The notes below the pieces were generated by a model. The model ran no database searches, had not been told where the DNA came from, and was given only the letters and a program-made list of their open reading frames with translations. 64,000 nucleotides of DNA from Thalassospira mesophila (GTDB lineage: Bacteria; Pseudomonadota; Alphaproteobacteria; Rhodospirillales; Thalassospiraceae), in contig NZ_JFKA01000011.1 of NCBI RefSeq assembly GCF_002115755.1, positions 62,001 through 126,000 of the forward strand. Reading direction: 5' to 3'. Shown in pieces: positions 38,301 through 45,068 of this stretch (the first letter of the stretch is position 1; each line of letters starts with the position of its first letter). The position numbers were made by a program, and so were the translations under genes.

Positions 38301-40434
38301 CAAGGTTGCTGGTGCAACCCTGCTTGGGGCCGCAACATCTGTTTCCACGGCGGACAGCAATGCCAATGTCACGTTTGGCGGCACCATTGATAGTGTCAAC
38401 AACCAGTCTCGTTCTCTTTCGGTAAATACCGGTTATGGTAGCATGGCCTTTGATGGTGCCATTGGTGGAACAACGGCGCTGGCCAGCTTGTCACTAACCT
38501 CTGGTGCCAATTCCGACAGTGAGGCCGCACTTCCGGGCGACGGGGCAATTGCTTTTGCTTCGGGTGCGAATGTGAAGCTGTTTGGTAACTTTACCCAGGA
38601 TGGCGGTCGGAAAATTACGCTGCCGGGAACAATTACCACGACAGATGGCAATATTAACGTTAGTGGTCCGGCCACACTTGCTGCGGGCGTTTCCAGTTTC
38701 TCGGCTGGAACGGACAATCCGGGTGGCGAAGTGCAGTTCTTTGATACTGTTACCGGCAATGGAACCCAACTGACGGTGAACGCGACGGGGCAAGTGAAAT
38801 TTTCGTCGTCATATATCGATGAAGGGAATGGCTCCAGCCTTGCTGTTACAGCACCGGAAATTTCGATAAAGGACGTAACAACCAAAGCGGCACAGTCTTA
38901 TACAGGTGCCACACGGATTGATGGCAATTTGACAGCGGGATCAATCCTGTTCGATGGCGCGGCATCTCTGGTCACTCAGGCTCCAACGTTTGTGCCGTTG
39001 CCGCCAGATACCACCACGTTTGACACCAGTGCTGCCAATGGCAACATCACCCTGACAGGGACACTGGATGGTGGCAGTGATATCGTCATCATGAAGGCCG
39101 GAACGGGCGCAGTTTCTGTTGCCGGTGCCACTACCAGTGTGAATAAGCTGACCATCACCGGCGGGACGATTTCTGTCCATGATGTCACAACAACAAATAC
39201 ACAGGATTATACCGGTGTTACGACCCTTAACGGGACGTATCAGGTTGGTAATGATTTCACGATTACCGGGGCATCCTGGATCGGCGATGACACTACAATC
39301 AACACCCAATACGGTGCGCTGGCCCTGAATGGGACAGTAAACAGTGCTGCTCATGCGGATCTGACGCTGAAGCTGAACCTGAATGGCGGAAATACCACCA
39401 CTCACTTTGATTATGCGCTTGGCAATACCAACGCCTTGGGCAAGCTGACTATCAATGCCGGTGAAAACGGTGTGACCGAATTTGCCCGCACGGCGAGTAT
39501 TTCGGTGGTGGACGGCCTTGTTTACACCGGTGGCATCAAACTTCTGTTGCCAGCCAATATTACGGCAAGCAACGGACCAATTAAACTTGGCACCCTGAAA
39601 CTGGTTGAAGATACCGATCCCCTTGCCGAAATTGCGGTTAAGCCGCAATCCATTTCGGGCGTTATTGCAACGCTGCCGTCGGGTAATGTCACCATCCGCA
39701 GTGGTGATGACATTACGATTGCCGGTTTGATTGGCAAAAACACCAATCTGGTCATGACATCTGGAACGGGCGATATTCGCATCGGGTCGAAAGAAGGTAC
39801 AAGTGATCAGAAAATCGATGTGAAATCGTTGAATGTTGCAGTTGCCCACACGGCAAACCTTTACGGGACCATCGGCGGCATTACCGGGTTTGATGCATCT
39901 TATGAAATCGGGCCGCTGAAATTTGCGCCTTATTACATTAACGATGCTTTCTGGCGGAACCGTGATTTGCCGCCCGCAGCAACCAAAACCGCACCGTTGC
40001 CAAAACCGCCAAGCACACCGCAGGTTGACCGTCTGTTTAACCTGGGCAATAACAATGCAGCCGGTATCACACCCAACGTGATTGCGGCGTTTGCGGCACC
40101 GACCGTTCTGAGTGTTGGGGTGACGCCGACCAATATTTCGGTGGCACCAAGCCCGAGCGTCATCAGCACCCCGACATCGTTCGTCGCCCCGGTGACGTTG
40201 CAAAGCACCAGCGGAGTGACATCTGGGGCCGCCGCGCAATCGGTGCCGGTTAGCGGCGGTTCAGCCGGAGCTTCAGGCGGCGTTGCCACGGGCGGCGGAA
40301 ATACCTCATCGGGGGCCTCGGCAACGGGTGGGGACGATGCCAACAGCAATACGAGCAGCGACGGCGGCAACCAGCCCGGGGTTGTTGATGGACAATCGAG
40401 CGATAGCGACCTGATCCAGTCGAGCGACCAGTAA
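26386..40434 (+). CDS. Giant TpsA exoprotein (filamentous haemagglutinin-like, two-partner secretion)
   Basis: Secreted protein of about 4,682 residues (a GTG five codons upstream is an alternative start). An extended signal region ends near AHPAYAQ (about residue 68). The TPS secretion domain follows (about 75-190: LPQGGTVVGGDVSIAQSAPD, then VNWQSFNVGSGNTVNFQQPG and the hallmark VNPNGVVFGQGSRVDVGGLV). The rest is a beta-helix-like body rich in Gly, Ser, Thr, Asn and Asp, with recurring blocks around DDG-x(3,5)-T, L-x-L-x-A-x-x-x-IG and Y-x(2,4)-x-DL. Four copies of a Q-x-YTG-x-T-x-L/I-x-G motif lie near nt 37,950, 38,250, 38,900 and 39,210. I saw no Cys after the signal region. The tail (about 4,520 on) has a Pro-rich segment and a Gly/Ser low-complexity end. 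It is probably an adhesin or matrix protein; no toxin or protease domain was recognised. Confidence 0.93.
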   Translation: MSKNSFSNPSRRPVKSATSRSAALCATGEALAPARKRPLMGLTPFNILAGATALGSFFYATAHPAYAQSAAAALPQGGTVVGGDVSIAQSAPDTLNVVQGSNSAIVNWQSFNVGSGNTVNFQQPGSSSVILNRVVGNDPSAIFGTITANGTVMLVNPNGVVFGQGSRVDVGGLVASTANIRDADFMSGNYNFDIASANPSASIVNAGDISIRDAGLAALVAPNVQNAGVIHARLGKVSLGGAKTFSLDFHGDGLLSFGVGSDVDTAPVGTDGNPVEALVSNSGSIIADGGVVSISARAVKDVIDNVINTSGVIQANSVSSANGRIILSGGDNGTVLAGGSIKATGDDSGETGGSIVATGDNIAVASGASMDASGDAGGGLVAIGSEGDGAKGRGTGAWSNTVSIAKTASLKADAITSGDGGNVAVLSETLTSFAGSISAKGGATGGNGGFAEVSSHKGVELTGMVDLTALNGDTGTFLLDPDSLTIVAGTSGAGTQDTAAGDGTVAENDDNNGANTISAGVLEGIAGTTNIVLESTGLITVSTNLDLQTTTGHSFTLKSTGLGGITFSDASYRIVTQGGDIVLQATSPGASITNIGQLYSNGGISQVSAGGNITVLAARDIELGNSIYTTGYSTGGVVVLNSVAGSIFNKAGGSSSLNGKSVKLSTGTGNIGASDSVIYVNVNDLEINAGGSFAVATNGFLSSVNLTLDHLLSTDTQTYLLTTGGAQSFALTDTADAYVLTTLNDHTQHMNFTFSGEKSLTLGAVDVGTGNISLSVNSGSVKGAEGGSVKAGNLSIAARDGISGLSSGINGLSTDVSSLNATTETGGIYISNTDGDNSGLAVTNFEAAGGQGTYSSAITSTGNLSVGHVSVQSGTTYIESAYGIFDDGNDTTSISAEALTLRAKGAIGTTNRSIETSSKNLSVTADNSIYLEATATTGTVILSNVQANSGEIKLTTHTSTKINDIGHKNFDSNEAGNSGNIAITVDSAATPNTAAFLDIDALDAGATGDVTLSLTNGYVNADSLKGDDLVVLATVLSSASGNSTNNLKTTVNTVDVTTSGESKNLVIAETDALTVNNVQTGAGTSSITIGNQSGDLTIAKIDSTAAVSLNAAGGAVVALDGNSVKGTTLKLAVNSAIGSSEHALNTYVTELDVDNTGNIYIQNIASTLTSLVIKNAHNQNQSGSANTISLTSDHLAFDVLDNGTSVALNKLTSANLETVSFETDSNLVVGQIGTANASVTLNAGGNIADDGNTNTRIVTDGKLSLTAQKAIGTSDHSVEVIADDVTLNAGSDVYFRDISDLDKFSLTLGNADTAQANNYKIEAQGLEFALMHSLETGYHLDKVFDLSGLTFDFSTDADLSVGALDVSYSTSNSITLRSKGAIKDDGSSTTSVLANTITLSADKNIGVSDDHLSLMAESLTARAADGGVYIDVRNPTGSSNYAGALSVKSLNAAGDIVLTADHGDVILAGQVKTNDHNLTLTVEDGSLLGGSDGSINAGSGSATVKVTSGDIGRDSDGDYNNVFTVSAGKLDLQAGGLILTSGSRAATIAMQAGGDTASYTLSNGDLTVQAIAVADGNGTLNLTAKSGSIIDDTQDQGVISADKVALVAQSGSITGISSTATDAALTAANGISFTSSSTLTNLSIDAKSTLAGGATVGANGQSVAVSSANSVLTVGNVTGGSALDFSFTAVNNVVLGQLALGTGTAAIKTSGSILDDGDHTDTRVTASSVSLTAGSNGDIGADGNAIDLDTAKLAVSAGGDVRVSSTRDLTHLAVTSTNASTSSTKVFDFGAGSFVTLTDEGDHLQLGVDNTGNPITDFSLTTAKDILVGDVYADGTVTLETTSTGQYSNISQSGSDTKIEAGKVVLKTGASNKTYGAIGTADQALVLATSDLSITSKGSIYINNSNTALTGLNLDLAHVDSNKATKQTYSFTNIAGTTVTLADNGTDVALGMNSSGVMNFALSMDRQITASTIDAGTSSSGSVSLTTTGQASGQDEHGSISATSITAGTVTLNSFESVSAATTTKNLSINSSYKVNVTNNATLDSLKLDLDRANVDQTDSTKNITYAISSTDLTFSGVTDNYSGSNGLVLGNITQSGLDLEITSAKTVTVTKVDVGSGKFTLNAGDSSIRAETSNAVITADQLTLNGGNVGRSSSGYFTVDVNKLSGSVKNSVVLSNSGDLAVSDLSIKSDTGSINLQVTNGNLTSVGNNGISARDVYLHVADGNIGVTGNALKTKTSNLTIDAGGDIILSNASDLYSLDVTANHSANTDYAYDLQSHGLSLSITDSGSIMQLVNLTEDSGLNFDFTSDRNIAVGTLAVGDGRSLTITTTGDDHNISAYGSSALSGRSIKLVSTGSIGVAGAEATAHIQTTTKSLTLNTHANVYVDNKTHLASLSLTSDQATGGDAPVYILTSSDLTFDVTDNGTTNVNQVTDNANEVNDAVLGLIFNLNTQRAQVIGTIDAGLSGSVTLTSPTNITGADTDNHITAGTATFNTDGYAALGSDATPLNLTVADLTTNTSSDIYLANDRLLSNLAMTTHGNTDATIRIVGAANNPNGENVLVSGLVSSANGTEYSTIDDNTGLTLSLTGSGDVTIKDINLAGIGQLTANSSGGNLYGDNDSATTINAAIVGLSSSGGSVGTDGKTIHIKGGELTVSASGGADIGLLGRTNFDSLKVGSASAKVVNTTGDIALGDAVSLNGQDFYLNNAGGSILSGQLSYAGKITLIAAGSIGNVSAIKTTASGNGTTTLTQISATTNDRGATGSVNIAESYGLTVTSLSAASDVTLSAGTTENSTRTLTTGNINAGTATVSLTSGHGAVEASSGTLITAGKLIISATSDHIGSSGSAVKTTATALDLRAPGDIYVQATTGVTSDVDLSSLSIDRSNNKTNSDHSSGTVSISAKNLTWTVSDAEFYTTLTNVTDTTGLDFTYKSIEALRIGTIDTGADGAVNLSASYRNLDNLNENDPRYYGDITALDGNSLITAGSVKLTAQGSAAAIGSSGTSLKMNTKTLEASSQSGGINVANASALALNNITTGGDLSVTITSGDLTIDALSYGSGKNLTLTASNGYIYTGVGKSLSLNSGNISLSASDGIGSNTSRLQLSGSGSGDFTANVTGTGSIYLNAQNGMSNKLVAHTANGAIDIVSTGNIVLADLTVGQDAVGNDIIVTAKSGNITIGESSGSDGVVAGANNGKVNLTAQNGTIYAGNASSALGAFEVRLNGANGVGQADNAIAANGQRVLVSATNAGADVYLRSAVDGTFSSVSTNGGDISIKGSNGATILVDSAVSGAGSASTAGNITISAAGTGGDLILGNINAKGSSSDGQITLTSTNGSVLDDDIAETRIVGKNLAINANSGVGSTSDHLQTTVSTITGIIGSGTAYIDDNSSAGVTLGTGNSALSLINGDLVFAATNAVTLTNLQAQTDGNKLSVTAANGDITVGSVMAGATSFTLQTAPTTSKVTLTSTNGAILSARSDDIPVLIAGSLSLNAKTNVGSFVWEDGQQADINALQVIVTGLDATTQTDGSQIAIFNQGTGAISLGDNITAQGNLSLAVGSKGDVSWGTFTGNTLDKLYLTSGGTVTLADTVTAGTVYVSGDTDIIAGEGLRTLTIEATGANGIELHSGSTGGTTTLNSTATALNVQLAEDGGALVINNSGALTKANLSADNNVTLTNNVGVSGATITTTDESHTARITATTGDVTVGTINSGQTGTVELTATQGSIGFVGDQSVVTANVLTLSSFTGIGTEQQSFSTNVNTLNATVTGTGNIYTSYKANSATGHLEAHDGDIYVSGTSSLDVNLHNVFLEDGPNNVSRKLVVTVIGGDVALSNALNGGNTVASLEVTAANISTGALTTGGSQSYTGTTTLNGNLTASALSINGNAILGANTTTLASTNGGNVSISGSVTGKNDDTGTSLTVNAGAGDVTVGSATSYISEIALTGGTISVGNVTTTGKQTYTGVTTLGGGNYISGGDFKVAGATLLGAATSVSTADSNANVTFGGTIDSVNNQSRSLSVNTGYGSMAFDGAIGGTTALASLSLTSGANSDSEAALPGDGAIAFASGANVKLFGNFTQDGGRKITLPGTITTTDGNINVSGPATLAAGVSSFSAGTDNPGGEVQFFDTVTGNGTQLTVNATGQVKFSSSYIDEGNGSSLAVTAPEISIKDVTTKAAQSYTGATRIDGNLTAGSILFDGAASLVTQAPTFVPLPPDTTTFDTSAANGNITLTGTLDGGSDIVIMKAGTGAVSVAGATTSVNKLTITGGTISVHDVTTTNTQDYTGVTTLNGTYQVGNDFTITGASWIGDDTTINTQYGALALNGTVNSAAHADLTLKLNLNGGNTTTHFDYALGNTNALGKLTINAGENGVTEFARTASISVVDGLVYTGGIKLLLPANITASNGPIKLGTLKLVEDTDPLAEIAVKPQSISGVIATLPSGNVTIRSGDDITIAGLIGKNTNLVMTSGTGDIRIGSKEGTSDQKIDVKSLNVAVAHTANLYGTIGGITGFDASYEIGPLKFAPYYINDAFWRNRDLPPAATKTAPLPKPPSTPQVDRLFNLGNNNAAGITPNVIAAFAAPTVLSVGVTPTNISVAPSPSVISTPTSFVAPVTLQSTSGVTSGAAAQSVPVSGGSAGASGGVATGGGNTSSGASATGGDDANSNTSSDGGNQPGVVDGQSSDSDLIQSSDQ

Positions 40435-40481
40435 AATGCTTCGCGCACGACTTAATACAAACCGAAAATGTGAGGGATACC

Positions 40482-41255
40482 TTGGCTAAGGAAAGCAAAA
40501 CCAACGCTGCGGCAAAGAAAGAACCAGCGGGCGCAAACCTGCCGCTGTTTTATGGCAAACCCCGTGCCGTTCTGGCCGAGCGGCATGGCAACATGTCGCT
40601 GACGCCAACGTCGGATTTTTCGTTTGCCGGCACCACCAATTCCGTGCCGGTTGTGGCGACGGAACTGCCGATGGTGTGCAAGCATTATCCGATCCTGTTT
40701 ACCGACGGCGCACAGCCCCAGATGGTGGCGTTGCTGGGTTTGCGGGCCTCGGAAAACCTGATGGTTGACGGCAAGGGCAATTGGACCCCGGGCACTTATG
40801 TTCCGGCCTATATCCGTCGTTATCCGTTCATCTTTTTTGAAAACGAAGACAAAAGCCAATACACCCTGTGTGTTGATGAAGATGCAAAAACCGTTGTTGA
40901 AGGCACGGAAAACCCGTTCTTTGTCGATGGTGAACCGTCTGAATTGACCAAAAGTGCATTGGATTTCTGCCGCGATTATCAGGCCCATTACGCCGCGACG
41001 ACGGAATTTCTTAAAGCCATCACCGAAGCTGGTCTGCTGGTTGAAAACCGTGCCGATGCCACGCTGGCCGATGGCCGCAAGCTCAGCCTGTCGGGCTTCA
41101 AGGTAATTGACGAAGCGAAGTTTAATGAGCTGGACGACGAAACCTTCCTCGCATGGCGCAAACGCGGCTGGGTCCATCTGGTTTATTGCCACTTTATTTC
41201 CAATGGCAACTGGTCAACCCTGGTTGAACGTGCGGCCCTGAAGGTTGCGAACTAA
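40482..41255 (+). CDS. SapC family protein
   Basis: Protein of 257 residues, most likely starting at the TTG 40482-40484 with GAGGGATACC in front (a GTG four codons upstream is an alternative). Features typical of SapC are YPILFTDGAQPQMVALLGLR, then NLMVDGKGNWTPGTYVPAYI and RRYPFIFFENEDKSQYTLCV, with an FIGWR-like end missing here. SapC was named from S-layer secretion loci, and homologues often sit beside secreted surface proteins. No signal peptide is seen, so it may act in the cytoplasm on the exoprotein or its export. It lies 48 bases after tpsA in the same unit, followed by a strong terminator. Confidence 0.85.
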   Translation: MAKESKTNAAAKKEPAGANLPLFYGKPRAVLAERHGNMSLTPTSDFSFAGTTNSVPVVATELPMVCKHYPILFTDGAQPQMVALLGLRASENLMVDGKGNWTPGTYVPAYIRRYPFIFFENEDKSQYTLCVDEDAKTVVEGTENPFFVDGEPSELTKSALDFCRDYQAHYAATTEFLKAITEAGLLVENRADATLADGRKLSLSGFKVIDEAKFNELDDETFLAWRKRGWVHLVYCHFISNGNWSTLVERAALKVAN

Positions 41256-41290
41256 CCTGATCTTTGCCGGTTGGTAAAATACAGATATAG

Positions 41291-41323
41291 CAAAACCCCG
41301 GACTGTGATGGTTCGGGGTTTTG
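41291..41323 (+). terminator. Terminator after the TPS/SapC operon
   Basis: 13-bp stem (41291-41303 with 41311-41323, one G-T pair) with a 7-base loop and T-rich 3' end. It may also serve the convergent IclR gene ending at 41360. Confidence 0.85.
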
Positions 41324-41359
41324 TGTGTTTGTGCTACGGGTTTCAGGTGGTTCGGGTAT

Positions 41360-42130
41360 TTAATGCGAGACAATGGTTTTGCTGATTTGGGCCGCGCCGG
41401 AAAGCGCGGCCTGTTTGATTTTTTCGACGGTTTCCGGGGGCGTTCCCGCCAGATAAGGGATGCTTAAGGCGGCAATAATTTCAGCGGACTGGTTATAAAT
41501 CGGCGCTGCGAACGAGCAGACACTCAGGCTGAATTCACCAGAATCATGCGCCCAGCCCTGTTTGGAAACGGTTTCAAGTTCGCGGTCCAGTAAGGCGCGG
41601 TCAATGATGGTGCGCTCGGTTAAGGCTTCAAGTTTGCGGGGCAGGATCGCGTCGCGTTTGTCAGGGGAAAGACTGGCAATTAAAACCTTGCTGGCCCCCC
41701 CGGCATGCAGCGGCAAATATTCGCCCACGGTGTAGCTAAGGGAGTGCGGGGTTTTCCCGCTGGCACCGGCAACAACCATAATAGCATCGCGTTCCAGCAC
41801 CGACACCTTGTGGGCCTCGCCAAGATTAAGCGCCAGACGGTCCAGCAAGGGATGGAGCAGGCGGACAAACGGGAAAAACGCGCTGGTTTGGGTAACAGAC
41901 TCGGCAAGTTGTAAAATGCGGCTGCCAAGGCTGTAATTGCCATCGGCAGACTGGCGCACCATGCCATGTTCCTCCAGCGAATTTAACAGGCGATAGACGG
42001 TGGAGCGGGCAATTTGCGTGCGTTGCACAATCGTGCGCAACCCAAGGCTTTGCCTGCTTTTTTCCAGCTCGGCAAAAATCAGCATCACCCGGTCTATGGC
42101 CGGATTCCCGTTTTGCTCGCTTGATTTCAT
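41360..42130 (-). CDS. IclR family transcriptional regulator
   Basis: Protein of 256 residues starting at the ATG 42128-42130 with GGGAGGTAACAAC in front. The N-terminal winged helix (about 12-70) includes LGLRTIVQRTQIARSTVYRL, then LNSLEEHGMVRQ. The C-terminal IclR effector domain contains LNLGEAHKVSVLERDAIMVV and the ligand-pocket Cys region FSLSVCSFAAPIYN. It is divergent from the UxuA-like operon at 42250, with paired 11-bp direct repeats between, so it most likely regulates that sugar-acid operon. The ligand is probably a hexuronate or a pathway intermediate. Confidence 0.93.
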   Translation of the reverse strand: MKSSEQNGNPAIDRVMLIFAELEKSRQSLGLRTIVQRTQIARSTVYRLLNSLEEHGMVRQSADGNYSLGSRILQLAESVTQTSAFFPFVRLLHPLLDRLALNLGEAHKVSVLERDAIMVVAGASGKTPHSLSYTVGEYLPLHAGGASKVLIASLSPDKRDAILPRKLEALTERTIIDRALLDRELETVSKQGWAHDSGEFSLSVCSFAAPIYNQSAEIIAALSIPYLAGTPPETVEKIKQAALSGAAQISKTIVSH

Positions 42131-42177
42131 GTTGTTACCTCCCTCAACAAATTCTTGACCCGTTTGCGATTGTTCGG

Positions 42178-42220
42178 TTAAGTTTAACATATGAACTTAA
42201 TCAATTCAAATATGAACTTA
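42178..42220. promoter_or_regulatory. IclR operator between divergent genes
   Basis: 11-bp direct repeats ATATGAACTTA at 42189-42199 and 42210-42220 are spaced exactly 21 bases apart (two turns). An inverted repeat TTAAGTT/AACTTAA (42178-42184/42194-42200) overlaps the first copy. TTGACC at 42155-42160 could be the -35 element of the plus-strand promoter. Confidence 0.6.
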
Positions 42221-42249
42221 TAAAAATCCATCATCAGATGGGAGGAAAC

Positions 42250-43221
42250 ATGAAAATCGCCCTTGGGTTAGAACCCGACGTAAATTCCAAATGGCATTAC
42301 GCCGCCCAGATGGGCCTGCGCCATGCCGTTTCTATCCGTGATGTTGCCCTTGATTGTGCAATCTGGGATCTGCCGACCCTGGCGCGGGTTCAGCAATCCT
42401 ATGCCGATTTCGGGTTTGATCTTCAGGTCATCGAAGGCTGGATCCCGATGGATAACATCAAACTGGGACGGCCCGAAGGCGAAGAGGAAATGCAGCGCCT
42501 GGTTCGTGTGATCGAAAACATGGGCGCGCTGGGCATTGGTGTGTTTTGTTATAGCTGGATGGCGATCCACGGCTGGATGCGCACATCGACCACCACCCGT
42601 TTGCCAGGCGGGGCGCTGACCACCAGTTTTGATCATGCCCTGATAGCCAAAGACCCGCGTACGTTGGGCGAGGTCACGGTCAGCGAAGACCTTCTGTGGG
42701 GGACGCTGGAAAAGTTCCTGAAACGCATTGTTCCCGTGGCCGAAAAGGCCGGTGTCAAACTGGCAATGCACCCTGATGATCCGCCCTTGTCGCCCCTGTT
42801 AGGGGTTGGTCGTATCATGCGAAGTGTTGGCGCATTTGAACAATTGCTGGCCCTGCATGACAGCCCGGTAAATGGCATTACCCTGTGTCAGGCCAATTTT
42901 GCCGCGATGAATGCCGATGTTCCGGCGACCATCCGCAAATTGGGCCGCGATGGGCGTATTCATTTTGCCCATTTCCGCGATATCGAAGGCGAAGCCCATA
43001 AAATGATGGAGACATTCCATGATGCGGGCAAAACCGACATGTTCGCGGCGATAGAAGCCTATCGCGATGTTGGCTTTGAGGGCTTGATGCGCCCGGACCA
43101 CGCCCCGGTTCTGTATGGCGAACCCAATGAAAAACCCGGCTACGAAGCCCTGGGTCGTTTATACGCGGTTGGTTATATGCGCGGGCTGATCGAAGCTGCC
43201 CGTGCTGTTGCGAACCGGTGA
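42250..43221 (+). CDS. UxuA-like mannonate/aldonate dehydratase family protein
   Basis: TIM-barrel protein of 323 residues from the ATG 42250, with GGAGGAAAC in front. Motifs fitting D-mannonate dehydratase-type metal sites are IGVFCYSWMAIHGWMRTSTT, LAMHPDDPPLSPLLGVGRIM (His ligand), NGITLCQANFAAM and HFAHFRDIEGEAHKMMETFH (His), then EGLMRPDHAPV. It is shorter than E. coli UxuA (about 390) but close to the short class found in sugar-acid operons. It would dehydrate an aldonic acid such as D-mannonate to a 2-keto-3-deoxy acid. First gene of the IclR-controlled ABC operon. Confidence 0.85.
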   Translation: MKIALGLEPDVNSKWHYAAQMGLRHAVSIRDVALDCAIWDLPTLARVQQSYADFGFDLQVIEGWIPMDNIKLGRPEGEEEMQRLVRVIENMGALGIGVFCYSWMAIHGWMRTSTTTRLPGGALTTSFDHALIAKDPRTLGEVTVSEDLLWGTLEKFLKRIVPVAEKAGVKLAMHPDDPPLSPLLGVGRIMRSVGAFEQLLALHDSPVNGITLCQANFAAMNADVPATIRKLGRDGRIHFAHFRDIEGEAHKMMETFHDAGKTDMFAAIEAYRDVGFEGLMRPDHAPVLYGEPNEKPGYEALGRLYAVGYMRGLIEAARAVANR

Positions 43222-43228
43222 GGGTGGT

Positions 43229-44167
43229 ATGGCCAGATTATCCTCGTTACCAGACGGGTTTGACAGCCCGCCAATGCCAACGGCCAAGCGCCGCCGGACC
43301 CGGCCTGACTGGCTGGTTGCCTATGTATTTTTGGCCCCGATAGCGGCGGTATTTGCAGCCTTTATCGCCTATCCGCTGGCGGATGGCATATCGACAGCCT
43401 TTACCGATCGCGCCATTGCCCATGCGGGTAACTTTGTTGGTTTGCAGAATTTTGTCACCCTGTTTAATGACCCGGAATTTCTGCGCGCCGCCTGGAATTC
43501 GTTAACCCTGACGACCGGGGTGGTCACCATTAAAATGGTTCTGGGCATGGCATCGGCGGTATTGCTGTCGCAAACCATGCCGTGTCGCGGGTTGATCCGG
43601 TCTTTGGCATTTTTGCCCTGGGCCGTGCCGGGCATGATCGCTGCCCTGGCGTGGAAATGGATTTTCGACGAACAAAGTGGTGTCTTGCAATCTCTGGTCT
43701 TGCAGCTGGGCCTGTCTGACCGGCCGGTTTACTGGTTGTCGGACCCGCATGTGGCGATGTTTTCAATTGCACTGGCCATGATCTGGCAGGGCTTGCCGTT
43801 TTTTACCATGATGTTTCTTGCCGCCCTGGCGTCGATCCCGTCCGATTTGAACGAAGCCGCAGCAATTGACGGGGCAGGGCCCATTCGACGGTTTTTCTGC
43901 ATTACCTTGCCGCAAATGCGCGGGGTCATTGCCGTAACCGCCATGCTTTCTGCGATCTGGACATTCAATTCGTTCCACATGGTGTTTGTTTTAACCGGGG
44001 GGGGGCCGGCGGGGCGCACCCATATTTTGCCAACACTGGCCTATGAATATGGCATCGCGCAAAGTCGCCTTGGCATGGGTTCGGCCGTTCTGGTGTCGGT
44101 TATCCCGGTCTTTGTCATCCTGATTGTTTTGCTGACCGGCCGCATGTTGCGGCAGGACGAGGCATAG
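43229..44167 (+). CDS. Sugar ABC transporter permease (MalF type)
   Basis: Protein of 312 residues starting at 43229, right after the dehydratase stop, with AGGGTGGT as ribosome site. About six membrane segments follow a basic N-terminus (KRRRTRPDWLVAYVFLAPIA). The EAA loop is NEAAAIDGAGPIRRFFCITLPQMRG. Its TGGGPAG segment is encoded over a run of nine G bases at 43997-44005, so the frame here could slip; as written the gene is intact. It pairs with the MalG-type permease at 44177. Confidence 0.94.
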   Translation: MARLSSLPDGFDSPPMPTAKRRRTRPDWLVAYVFLAPIAAVFAAFIAYPLADGISTAFTDRAIAHAGNFVGLQNFVTLFNDPEFLRAAWNSLTLTTGVVTIKMVLGMASAVLLSQTMPCRGLIRSLAFLPWAVPGMIAALAWKWIFDEQSGVLQSLVLQLGLSDRPVYWLSDPHVAMFSIALAMIWQGLPFFTMMFLAALASIPSDLNEAAAIDGAGPIRRFFCITLPQMRGVIAVTAMLSAIWTFNSFHMVFVLTGGGPAGRTHILPTLAYEYGIAQSRLGMGSAVLVSVIPVFVILIVLLTGRMLRQDEA

Positions 44168-44176
44168 GAGGGAACC

Positions 44177-45019
44177 ATGGTTGAACGTCCCCGCACAAAA
44201 ATGGTCCGGCGTTGCATTGTTGCCTTTGGGCTTGTCCTCGCCCTGTTCTGGTCGCTGGCACCGGTTTACTGGGTGGTGGTAACATCGCTTAAAACTTCAA
44301 GTGAAATCTATGCGTTACCGCCCACGCTGTTTCCGCATCACCTGACATTTGAGAATTATCGCGTCGCCCTTTTTGAATCCGACTTTTTACGCTTTGTGCT
44401 TAACAGTGCGCTGGTGGCACTGGGTGTTACCGTGGTTTCTGCCATCATTGGGGCCTTGGCGGCGTATCCGGTGGCGCGCATGCGATTTAAAGGCCGGATG
44501 ACATCGGCACGGTTGATTGTGATGGCATATTTGTTGCCGCCATCGCTTTTGTTCATTCCGCTGTTTTTGGTGTTGCAGCATCTTGGGCTGGTCGATACCA
44601 AAACCGGGCTGATTTTAGCTTATCTGACCTTCACCGTCCCGTTCTGCACCTGGATGCTAATTGGCTATTTCGGCACTATCCCCGCCGAACTTGATGAAGC
44701 GGCCCGCATTGACGGGGCCAGCCGGTTGCAAACCCTGAGCAAGGTCATTTTACCCATTGCTACGCCGGGCATTACGGTGGTCGGGCTGTTTGCCTTTACC
44801 CACGCCTGGAACGAATTTCTCTATGCGCTGGTTTATGTTTATTCGAAAGATTCAAAGACATTTACCGCCGGTTTAAGTGGGCTGGTGATGGGCGACACCT
44901 TTATCTGGGGCCAGTTGATGGCAAGTTCGGTCATCGCCATTGTGCCCATCCTGATCATTTATATCGCGGCCCAGAAATATATCGTCGAAGGCTTGGCCGC
45001 CGGCAGCGTCAAAGGCTAG
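44177..45019 (+). CDS. Sugar ABC transporter permease (MalG type)
   Basis: Protein of 280 residues, ATG at 44177 preceded by AGGAGGGAACC. It begins with a first membrane helix FGLVLALFWSLAPVYWVVVT, followed by SLKTSSEIYALPPTLFPHHL, typical of MalG. The EAA loop is LDEAARIDGASRLQTLSKVILPIATP. It forms the channel with the preceding permease; the ATPase is encoded at 47243 in the same operon. Confidence 0.95.
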   Translation: MVERPRTKMVRRCIVAFGLVLALFWSLAPVYWVVVTSLKTSSEIYALPPTLFPHHLTFENYRVALFESDFLRFVLNSALVALGVTVVSAIIGALAAYPVARMRFKGRMTSARLIVMAYLLPPSLLFIPLFLVLQHLGLVDTKTGLILAYLTFTVPFCTWMLIGYFGTIPAELDEAARIDGASRLQTLSKVILPIATPGITVVGLFAFTHAWNEFLYALVYVYSKDSKTFTAGLSGLVMGDTFIWGQLMASSVIAIVPILIIYIAAQKYIVEGLAAGSVKG

Positions 45020-45068
45020 CCGCACGAGTGCCCTCGACACACAAACAGCTAAAAAAACGGGAGGAAAC

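Noticed and set aside
38941-40239. Long open frame (about 430 codons) on the minus strand opposite the tpsA 3' region
   Set aside because: It lies wholly antisense to a clear TpsA reading frame; composition (many Arg/Cys/His) and lack of any domain fit a shadow of the repetitive coding sequence.
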